From NCBI GenBank assembly GCA_030748365.1, contig JASMME010000065.1:1-7203 (forward strand): a stretch of DNA of 7,203 nt, written 5' to 3'. The notes under the pieces are model-generated. The model made no database searches. It saw only the letters and a list, made by a program, of their open reading frames with translations, and had not been told where the DNA came from. The stretch comes from Lutibacter sp. (GTDB lineage Bacteria; Bacteroidota; Bacteroidia; Flavobacteriales; Flavobacteriaceae). Positions 1-5,985 of the stretch are shown in pieces; position 1 is the first letter of the stretch; each line of letters starts with the position of its first letter. The position numbers and the translations under genes are program-made.

Positions 1-567
1 ACCGATCAGAATGGTCGTATTTTGGCCGGGCTTTAAGACAGTTTTCAACGCTTGCTTGTCACGTTCTTCACAGTGGGCAATACACAAAAGTCCTTTCAAA
101 TCTTGTTGGATAAAATCCTTGAAGCTGATTGCAGGGTTGAGTATTGGAAAGTGGCAGTGTAAAGATTGTTTGGCCGCTGTCTGCAAGATCTTTTCCATCC
201 GTTCTATTTTGAGGACTTTCCGTTCGGAATGTTCACAGACAATTGGTGTAATCTGATCAATGCCGATTTCGGTGGCTTTTTCTAAAAACCATTCAAACCG
301 GTCATTTAGTTTGGTTGGTGCGATGGCGATGTGTAGGGAGTAAGTACGGTTTTTCTGCCTGGCCTCAACAGTGGTGATTTCAACGGTACATTTTTTATCA
401 TTGGCCGTTTTGATACATCCGGTAAATAAGTATCCGGCGCCGTTGGTAATAGATACCAGGTCACCTTCTTTTTTTCGAAGTACCCGTACCAGGTGCCTAC
501 TTTCTGTTTTGTCAAAGGTCACTTCTTGTGAATCCGGAATAAGGGAAGGGTGGTAGAATAACTGCAT
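1..567 (-). CDS. rsmE: RsmE, 16S rRNA (uracil-1498-N3)-methyltransferase, 3' end cut off by the window
   Basis: RsmE methylates N3 of U1498 in helix 44 of 16S rRNA in the assembled small subunit, using S-adenosylmethionine; it acts in the cytoplasm. Translating the minus strand from ATG 567-565 gives 189 open codons to the window edge. Residues 1 to about 70 match the N-terminal PUA-like RNA-binding domain (MQLFYHPSL, then SRHLVRVLRKKEGD at 23-36). The SPOUT methyltransferase domain follows, with IAPTK (82-86), LEKATEIGI (95-103), HSERK (113-117) and AAKQSL (131-136), all family hallmarks. The window ends just after ILIG (186-189), the start of the family's IGPEGG SAM-binding knot motif. Family members are usually about 235-245 residues, so roughly 50 are missing; this is an edge effect, not a truncation. 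Its ATG shares one base with the TGA of the GNAT gene upstream (TGATG), indicating translational coupling. Confidence 0.95.
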   Translation of the reverse strand, partial: MQLFYHPSLIPDSQEVTFDKTESRHLVRVLRKKEGDLVSITNGAGYLFTGCIKTANDKKCTVEITTVEARQKNRTYSLHIAIAPTKLNDRFEWFLEKATEIGIDQITPIVCEHSERKVLKIERMEKILQTAAKQSLHCHFPILNPAISFKDFIQQDLKGLLCIAHCEERDKQALKTVLKPGQNTTILIG

Positions 568-1685
568 CAGAGGTCTTTTCTGTAAGTGCAACGCCGTTTA
601 TGCGTTTGGGGATTGTAATGTTTCCAGATGGCGGCAATGGCTTTGTTGTCTACGAGCTCAGGGGTCCGTATGCAATTGACCACACCGTTCTTTTCGCAGG
701 AGCGATGAAGGTCCCGCATTAACAGTGCTATGACCCCTTTCTTTTGGTAGGCAGGATCGACGCCAATCAGGTAGGTGATAATATCTTTGCTGTTTTTTTT
801 AGCCTGTAGCAGGTGCCAAAAACCAAAGGGAAACAGTTTTCCTCGGGCCTTTTGCAAGGCGCGGGAGAAGGAGGGCATGATAATGGCAAAAGCGATAATT
901 TTACCTGTTTTATCCAGCACGAAATTGATGTATTCTGGGTTGATAAAACGAATGTATTTATCCTTTAGATAGGCTTTTTCAATGGCAGAGATTGGTACGA
1001 AGGATGACAAGGAGGCATAACTTTTGTTGAAAAGGTCGAACATTTCATCCACATAGGGGAGCAAGTTCTTGGTTTTGCCAAAGCCCAGTCCCCTGACTTG
1101 GTAGCGTTTCTGCACAAGTTCACTGGTACGTTCCAGGGCTTTGGGATCAACATTTTTAAAGAGGAACTTGTTCTCTACATATTGCTTTTCAGGCAGAAAG
1201 CCCAGTTTGGTAAAATGGTCCTGGTAATAGGGGTGGTTATACCAGGTAATCATGGTGCCGATATGATCGAAACCTTCGGTCAGCACCCCTACTTTGTCTA
1301 GGTTGGAAAAACCGACGGGTCCTTCCATAAAAGACAATTGGTTTTCCAGCCCAATCGCGCAAACCTTGTCAAGGAGGCATTTAGACACTTCCAGGTCATC
1401 AATAAAGTCAAACCAACCAAAACGCATTTTCTTAATTCCTTGAACATTGACCTCTGTATGGTTGATGATGGCGGCAATTCTTCCAACGGTTTTCCCGTGT
1501 TTTTGCGCCAGGAAAAAACGGGCTGTTGCATGTTTGAACACGGGGTTCTTAGCAGGATTGAAGCTGGCCATTTCTTCTTTGATAATAGGGGGTACCCAGT
1601 AAGGGTTGTTCTTATACAGGCTAAAAGGAAAGCTTACAAATGCCCGTAACAGTTTGTTGGTGTTTACTTCTTTTAGTTGGATCAT
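567..1685 (-). CDS. YghO-like GNAT-superfamily protein of unknown substrate
   Basis: This 372-residue cytoplasmic protein resembles the family of E. coli YghO, whose Bacteroidota members are variously labelled N-acetyltransferase or, doubtfully, GTP cyclohydrolase. The N-terminal part carries the family's WVPP (30-33), NPVFKHA (47-53) and VGRIAAI (67-73). A middle segment has EGPVGFSNLDKVGVL (121-135) and YNHPYYQ (149-155). The C-terminal half looks like a GNAT fold: LIGVDPAYQKKGV (306-318) is an acetyl-CoA-binding motif A of the Q/RxxGxG/A type, and the end (NKAIAAIW, then KRRCTYRKDL) fits GNAT motif B. No signal peptide or membrane segment is visible. I chose ATG 1685-1683, giving MIQLKEV; an in-frame TTG three codons upstream (1694) is less likely. 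The gene lies 15 bases after the outer-membrane protein gene and overlaps rsmE by one base. Acyltransferase activity is inferred from the fold; the substrate is unknown. Confidence 0.85.
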   Translation of the reverse strand: MIQLKEVNTNKLLRAFVSFPFSLYKNNPYWVPPIIKEEMASFNPAKNPVFKHATARFFLAQKHGKTVGRIAAIINHTEVNVQGIKKMRFGWFDFIDDLEVSKCLLDKVCAIGLENQLSFMEGPVGFSNLDKVGVLTEGFDHIGTMITWYNHPYYQDHFTKLGFLPEKQYVENKFLFKNVDPKALERTSELVQKRYQVRGLGFGKTKNLLPYVDEMFDLFNKSYASLSSFVPISAIEKAYLKDKYIRFINPEYINFVLDKTGKIIAFAIIMPSFSRALQKARGKLFPFGFWHLLQAKKNSKDIITYLIGVDPAYQKKGVIALLMRDLHRSCEKNGVVNCIRTPELVDNKAIAAIWKHYNPQTHKRRCTYRKDL

Positions 1686-1700
1686 ATTCCCCAAAGGTAA

Positions 1701-2669
1701 CTAAGATTTTTTTTTGAACAACCTACGAAAGAAATTCCGTCTTTTTTTTTCTTGTGTCGGCACTTCTTTACGGATAATTTTATCCCTGTGCCAGTCTAGC
1801 CGCCAAGAGATTCCAACAGCTCCATATACAAAGGGGTTGTTCTCAAAAAGGGTGTTGCTGGCTGATACATCGAGTTGTAGGTTCTTTGTACACAGAAAAG
1901 CAAGTCCTGTACCCCATTGGAATTCCGTGGGACGGTTTTTCCGGTAGGTCCCCTTATTTTCTATAAAGTAGGACCACCTGTCGCTGAAAGCATAGGTGCT
2001 GCTCAGGAGGTAGGCAACAAAAGGGTCCGCTCCCTTGATGTCTCCTACAATAAAGTTTGTTAGCAGGACCCACCGGTCAGAAAAATCCTGTTGCAGGAGT
2101 ACAGCGCCATCAAAACGGATATCTCCGCGTTCAGGCTTGCTGTCAATTTGAGGTATATGGGCCTGTAGTCCCAGTCCAACACTAGGGATCAGCCTTTTTG
2201 TATCAAAGGCCATCCGGCGTTTCCAGCTTCTGATCTCTTTAGATTTGTCGGTATATTTCTGTTGGTAGAGTAAGTATTTGACACCGACATGCACCCCTTC
2301 GCTCCGGAGCGGTTTGTCAGAAATCACAAGTGGTTTATTGGTAAATTCTTGCACAGAATTCATATGAAAAAGGTCATTTTCTAAGGAGGACTGATAGTTG
2401 TACTTCGCGATAATAGATAGGTTGAATTCTAGTTTTTCAGAAAGTGCCCCATAGCGAACAAACCACCGTGATCCATAGCTGTCCAGCATCTTAATAGGGG
2501 TTGGTACAGCGCGGTAAAAAAAACCACTTTCTATTTGAAGTACGTGGGTGCCAACCCCATAGGGGCTTTCGGCAAGTCCTGGTCGTTTTGAGTTGATGAT
2601 TTCCGTGTATTGTCCACTGGCGGACATTGTGCACAAAAAGAATAAAAACCGACAAAGGTGCTTTTTCAT
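1701..2669 (-). CDS. Outer-membrane beta-barrel 'transporter' of the MetA-pathway (Phenol_MetA_deg-like) type, with basic C-terminal tail
   Basis: The 322-residue product begins with a clear signal peptide (MKKHLCRFLFFLCTMSASGQ, residues 1-20, cleavage probably just after), so it is exported. The mature start, SKRPGLAESPYGVGTHVLQIE (27-47), follows the pattern 'RPG...S...V..G..Q.E.G' that opens MetA-pathway/putative transporter barrels. The remainder alternates polar and hydrophobic residues in strand-like segments divided by loops, e.g. SRWFVRYGALSEKLEFNLS (67-85) and FQWGTGLAFLCTKNLQLDVS (250-269), ending in VYGAVGISWRLD (281-292). A 30-residue, strongly basic tail follows (KKRRNFFRRLFKKKS at the end), beyond the predicted last strand and so probably periplasmic. 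Two A9 runs in the coding strand encode part of it. It is first of the leftward genes and has a candidate promoter directly upstream. The cargo is unknown; the family name does not prove a role in phenol degradation. Confidence 0.8.
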   Translation of the reverse strand: MKKHLCRFLFFLCTMSASGQYTEIINSKRPGLAESPYGVGTHVLQIESGFFYRAVPTPIKMLDSYGSRWFVRYGALSEKLEFNLSIIAKYNYQSSLENDLFHMNSVQEFTNKPLVISDKPLRSEGVHVGVKYLLYQQKYTDKSKEIRSWKRRMAFDTKRLIPSVGLGLQAHIPQIDSKPERGDIRFDGAVLLQQDFSDRWVLLTNFIVGDIKGADPFVAYLLSSTYAFSDRWSYFIENKGTYRKNRPTEFQWGTGLAFLCTKNLQLDVSASNTLFENNPFVYGAVGISWRLDWHRDKIIRKEVPTQEKKRRNFFRRLFKKKS

Positions 2670-2690
2670 AGGCAGGGCTTAGGGGAGATT

Positions 2691-2716
2691 CAAATATAAT
2701 ATTTTATATAATTCAA
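2691..2716 (-). promoter_or_regulatory. Candidate Bacteroidota-type promoter for the leftward operon
   Basis: On the minus strand, TATATTTG (2698 to 2691) matches the Bacteroidota -7 consensus TAnnTTTG exactly. A TTG at 2716-2714 could be the -33 element, with 15 bases between; the usual spacing is about 17-23, so that half is weak. A start of transcription near 2684 would leave a short leader of some 15 bases before ATG 2669. The surrounding sequence is very AT-rich, which raises the odds of a chance match. Confidence 0.45.
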
Positions 2717-2739
2717 CGCGCTGTTTCCTCTCAAATTGT

Positions 2740-2747
2740 TATTTTTG
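2740..2747 (+). promoter_or_regulatory. Possible -7 promoter element for the rightward operon (weak)
   Basis: TATTTTTG on the plus strand matches TAnnTTTG and is the only such match in the 78-base divergent spacer on this strand. No good TTG/TTTG -33 element lies at the expected distance (the region reads GCGCTGTTTCC). If it is used, transcription would begin near 2753, after ATG 2748, and translation of the DUF4834-like gene would then have to begin at ATG 2769. This makes it relevant to start choice, but the evidence is one motif only. Confidence 0.25.
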
Positions 2748-3026
2748 ATGTTTATCAAAACCGCTTTTATGGGATTGCTCAGAACCCTTGCCATACTGAT
2801 TATCAGTTATTATATATTCAAATTTATCACGCGGTATATTGCGCCGATTTTTCTGCGTAGGATGATGCGTAATATGTCTGAAAAAATCAAACGACAACAA
2901 CAAGATCAATACACCGATCAGTCAGGTACCGTAGGGGAGACCGTGATTGATAAAAAACCTTCTGGGTCAAAGAATAGGAATAATCAGGTAGGCGATTATG
3001 TTGATTATGAAGAGGTAAACGACTGA
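2748..3026 (+). CDS. Small DUF4834-like single-pass membrane protein
   Basis: A 92-residue protein of unknown function that resembles the DUF4834 family of Flavobacteriia. Residues 8 to about 27 (MGLLRTLAILIISYYIFKF) form one hydrophobic helix, followed by a basic stretch (RRMMRNMSEKIKRQ) that should keep the C-terminal part in the cytoplasm by the positive-inside rule. A polar, probably disordered linker (QQQDQYTDQSG) leads to the conserved-looking tail IDKKPSG (67-73) and VGDYVDYEE (81-89), which is typical of the family. I chose ATG 2748; an in-frame TTG at 2736 is less likely, and ATG 2769 (giving MGLLRTL, 85 residues) is a serious alternative, favoured if the element at 2740-2747 is a promoter. 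Only 3 bases separate it from the YfhO-family gene, so the two are probably co-expressed and perhaps partners; no function is established. Confidence 0.85.
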   Translation: MFIKTAFMGLLRTLAILIISYYIFKFITRYIAPIFLRRMMRNMSEKIKRQQQDQYTDQSGTVGETVIDKKPSGSKNRNNQVGDYVDYEEVND

Positions 3027-3029
3027 TCT

Positions 3030-5471
3030 ATGAGGCAATTTTCACTGAACAATACCGCTCCTTATCTCCTGGCACTGGTCCTTTTTGTCTTGGCGTCTCT
3101 GGCCTATTTTTCCCCTGTTCTACAAGGGAAACAACTTCCGCAAAGTGACATTAGCCAGTTTATAGGTTCGTCCAAGGAAATTGTTGACTTTAGAAAGGAA
3201 TACCAGGAAGAGCCTTATTGGACCAATACCAGCTTTATCGGAATGCCCTCCTATGTGGTCAGTGCCTATTATCCATATGATTTTATCAAACAAGCAGATA
3301 GGTTACTCCGCTTTTTGCCCAGGCCTGCCGACTATTTGTTCCTCTACCTGCTGAATTTTTTTATCCTGCTACTCATCCTAAAAGTTGACTGGAAGACAGC
3401 CATTACAGGGGCGCTGGCCTTTGGTTTTTCAACCTACCTGATTATCATTTTGGGCGTTGGTCACAACGCCAAGGCCCATGCCATTGCCTATATGCCCTTA
3501 GTGCTCTCAGGGATTTTGCTGGTCTTTCAACGGAGGTATTTTTGCGGCTTTTTACTAACTGCTTTGGCCATGGCTTTAGAATTGAGTGCCAATCATATCC
3601 AAATGACCTACTACCTGTTCTTCCTAGTTCTTATCCTGGGAATTGTACAGTTGTCAGTAGCCCTTCGTAAGCAGGAATGGCCGCACTTTTTTAAAAGCAG
3701 TCTCATCCTACTGGTAGCACTTATCTTGTCCATAGGAGTCAATGCGACCGGTTTACTGGCCACTTCCGAATACAGTAAGTACAGCACGCGGGGAAAAAGC
3801 GAACTGACCATTCATCCTGATGGCACTGAGAAAGAAGTCACTTCTGGGCTAGACAGGGATTATATTACCGAATACAGTTATGGGCGGCTGGAAACCTTTA
3901 ACCTATTTATTCCTCGTTTTATGGGCGGTACCCGCCACGAGGTGGTCGAAGACAGTGCCCTGCGCACTTTTCTAACCGAGCAGGTACAGCAGCAGCGACT
4001 CGATCCGACCAATGCCAATTACCTGTTACAGTTGTCGTCTATGTACTGGGGTTCTCAGCCCATTGTGGCTGCGCCGGCCTATGTGGGCGCAGTTGTTCTC
4101 TTTCTATTTGTACTGGCTTTGTTCCTAGTAAAGGGGCCTATGCGTAATTGGTTGCTCGCAGCCACGGTTTTTGCCATTTTGATGAGTTGGGGCAAACATT
4201 TGTCCATACTCACCGATTTTTTTATCCAATACGTGCCCTTGTACAACAAATTCCGGGCAGTCTCCTCTATTCAGGTGATTGCTGAACTGGCTATTCCCCT
4301 GTTGGCAGTATTGGGTCTTAAAGCCCTTTTCGCCGCAGATATTTCCAAGGGACTGAAGCTTGTTGCTTTAAAGCGGGCCACCCTGATCGCGGGAGGGCTT
4401 GCCTTGTTCTTTAGCCTTTTTGGGACTTCTTTGTTTGCTTTTGAGACCCCTGTAGACCTGCAAATAGATGCGCAAATTAGCGGTTTTTTAGACGTGATTA
4501 GTCATGACCGGAAAACCCTCTTTTTCCACGACAGTCTTCGTAGCTTACTACTGGTGTGCTTGTCAGCAGGCCTTCTTTGGTTATTTATTGAGAAGCGACT
4601 CTCAAAAAATATCCTATTGGGCGGGCTTAGCCTGCTCATATTGTTTGACCTGGTCAATGTAGACAAGCGCTATCTTGACAACGAGGCCTTTACCACGGCC
4701 AGAAAAGTACGCAAACCCTTCCAGGCCACGGCCATTGACAAAGCCATCTTAAAAGACCAGGATCATTACCGGGTAGCAGACTTCAGTAAAAACCTGCTGG
4801 CAGACGGTTCTACCTCTTATTTTCACAAATCCATTGGTGGTTACCACGCCGCCAAACCCAGGCGTTATCAAGAACTCTTTGATTTTCACATTGCCAGAGG
4901 AAATACCCGGGTACTCGACATGCTAAATACCCGGTATATAATTGGTACTGATGAATCCGGTCAGCGGGGCTATGAACACAATGATGCGGCCTTGGGCAAT
5001 GCCTGGTTTGTCAATGAATTGTTGGTGGCTGCCGATGCGAATCAGGAAATACGAGCCCTGGATAGCTTGCCTGTAGCAAACAAGGCCGTGATTAACCAGC
5101 AATCCGTGTCAGCAGGCCTGCAGACACGCTACCCCCTTGACAAATCGGCCACTGTTGAGCTGGTCTCCTACCGGGCCAATGCGCTGGAATATATCACCAA
5201 CACTGACAGCGCCCAGTTTGCCGTCTTTTCCGAAATGTATTATAAAGATGGTTGGCAGGCCTATATTGATGGTAAGCCAAGTCCGCATTACCAAGTAAAT
5301 TACGTGTTGAGGGGGCTACAAGTACCCAAAGGTACCCACCGCATTGAATTTAAATTCGAGCCGAGTGTTATAAGAAAGGGCAGTTTCTTAACCCTACTTT
5401 CTTATGGCTTGTTCTTTGGGATTTCCCTGGCCTGGTTTATAAGAAACAAACGAAAGCCCCATGTATCATAA
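3030..5471 (+). CDS. YfhO-family polytopic membrane protein, probable GT-C-like glycosyltransferase
   Basis: An 813-residue integral inner-membrane protein of the YfhO family. About 13-14 hydrophobic segments are visible: one at 11-30, a series between 103 and 240, then near 347-367, 373-388, 415-435, 450-470, 504-520 and 527-542, and a last one at 785-804. After the first helix comes QSDISQF (38-44); an acidic residue here (D40) is where GT-C enzymes place the catalytic acid. Other landmarks are GVGHNAKAHAIAYMP (142-156), RDYITEYSYG (276-285), WGSQPIVAAPAYVGA (340-354) and, in the large extracytoplasmic domain (about 545-784), YYKDGWQAYIDGK (737-749) with VPKGTHRIEFKFEPS (765-779), the C-terminal YfhO signature. 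In Bacillus subtilis, YfhO works with the polyprenyl-phosphate glycosyltransferase CsbB to put GlcNAc on lipoteichoic acid. Bacteroidota have no lipoteichoic acid, so donor and acceptor here are unknown. It overlaps the following methyltransferase gene by 11 bases. Confidence 0.9.
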   Translation: MRQFSLNNTAPYLLALVLFVLASLAYFSPVLQGKQLPQSDISQFIGSSKEIVDFRKEYQEEPYWTNTSFIGMPSYVVSAYYPYDFIKQADRLLRFLPRPADYLFLYLLNFFILLLILKVDWKTAITGALAFGFSTYLIIILGVGHNAKAHAIAYMPLVLSGILLVFQRRYFCGFLLTALAMALELSANHIQMTYYLFFLVLILGIVQLSVALRKQEWPHFFKSSLILLVALILSIGVNATGLLATSEYSKYSTRGKSELTIHPDGTEKEVTSGLDRDYITEYSYGRLETFNLFIPRFMGGTRHEVVEDSALRTFLTEQVQQQRLDPTNANYLLQLSSMYWGSQPIVAAPAYVGAVVLFLFVLALFLVKGPMRNWLLAATVFAILMSWGKHLSILTDFFIQYVPLYNKFRAVSSIQVIAELAIPLLAVLGLKALFAADISKGLKLVALKRATLIAGGLALFFSLFGTSLFAFETPVDLQIDAQISGFLDVISHDRKTLFFHDSLRSLLLVCLSAGLLWLFIEKRLSKNILLGGLSLLILFDLVNVDKRYLDNEAFTTARKVRKPFQATAIDKAILKDQDHYRVADFSKNLLADGSTSYFHKSIGGYHAAKPRRYQELFDFHIARGNTRVLDMLNTRYIIGTDESGQRGYEHNDAALGNAWFVNELLVAADANQEIRALDSLPVANKAVINQQSVSAGLQTRYPLDKSATVELVSYRANALEYITNTDSAQFAVFSEMYYKDGWQAYIDGKPSPHYQVNYVLRGLQVPKGTHRIEFKFEPSVIRKGSFLTLLSYGLFFGISLAWFIRNKRKPHVS

Positions 5472-5985
5472 GCTCCCTACCCGACGGTATACGCACACCC
5501 TGCGTTTTTTGCAATCAGTGCTGCCAGCACCTGCCACCTTATTGGATTTGGGCGTACGCAATCCTTTTAGCGAGATTTTGGAACAAGCGGGCTATACGGT
5601 CTACAATACCGAAGGGGAGGACCTGGACTTGTTTCCAGCGCTGGTCGAAAAATACCAGGTAGACGCTGTGACCGCCTTTGAAATCTTTGAACATTTGCTA
5701 AACCCCTATTCCGTTCTGCAACAAATCAAAGCGCCCAGGTTGATTGCTACAGTACCCCTGCGCCTTTGGTTTAAGAAAGCCTACAGAAGCCATACTGATC
5801 CTTGGGACAGGCATTTCCACGAATTTGAAGACTGGCAATTTGACTGGTTGCTCGACAAAACAGCTTGGGAGATTACCCGCCGTGAAAAGTGGACAAGTCC
5901 TGTTTACAAGATAGGCTTACGGCCCTTGTTAAGAAGTTTTACTCCCCGTTATTATGCGGTCTATGCTGAAAAGAAACGGCGATGA
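5461..5985 (+). CDS. Short class I SAM-dependent methyltransferase-like protein
   Basis: A 174-residue soluble protein with the outline of a Methyltransf_11/23-type Rossmann fold. The motif I strand is LLDLGVRNPFSEIL (27-40), and the acidic EGEDLD (51-56) would end the second strand. VDAVTAFEIFEHLLNP (67-82) is the post-II/motif III region with the FEHL typical of this class, and RLIATVPL (93-100) is the next strand. HTDPWDRHFHEFEDW (111-125) matches the His/Glu-rich region that follows in small-molecule and sugar methyltransferases. The GxG loop of motif I is replaced by VRNP, so only the first Gly remains. It starts at ATG 5461 inside the end of the YfhO-family gene, out of frame, and its TGA overlaps the next gene's ATG (ATGA). 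Context suggests a glycan or lipid-linked intermediate as substrate; this is inference, and loss of SAM binding is possible. Confidence 0.8.
   Translation: MYHKLPTRRYTHTLRFLQSVLPAPATLLDLGVRNPFSEILEQAGYTVYNTEGEDLDLFPALVEKYQVDAVTAFEIFEHLLNPYSVLQQIKAPRLIATVPLRLWFKKAYRSHTDPWDRHFHEFEDWQFDWLLDKTAWEITRREKWTSPVYKIGLRPLLRSFTPRYYAVYAEKKRR

Noticed and set aside
1338..1649. A 103-codon open frame on the plus strand inside the GNAT-like gene
   Set aside because: It lies wholly antisense to a well-supported gene, its product matches no family I know, and it has no separate start signals; it is a shadow frame.
1692..1694. TTG at 1694 as start of the GNAT-like gene
   Set aside because: The ATG three codons downstream gives the MIQLKEV opening expected for the family, and TTG is rarely used.
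1707..1715. T9 run as an intrinsic terminator
   Set aside because: The T run is on the plus strand, which has no transcript expected there; the leftward transcript reads it as A9, and no GC-rich hairpin precedes it.
2699..2713. AT-rich near-palindrome in the divergent spacer as an operator
   Set aside because: The two halves do not match as exact inverted repeats, and low complexity of the A/T tract explains the apparent symmetry.
2736..2738. TTG at 2736 as start of the DUF4834-like gene
   Set aside because: ATG codons at 2748 and 2769 lie close downstream; the extra MLFL residues add nothing that resembles the family.
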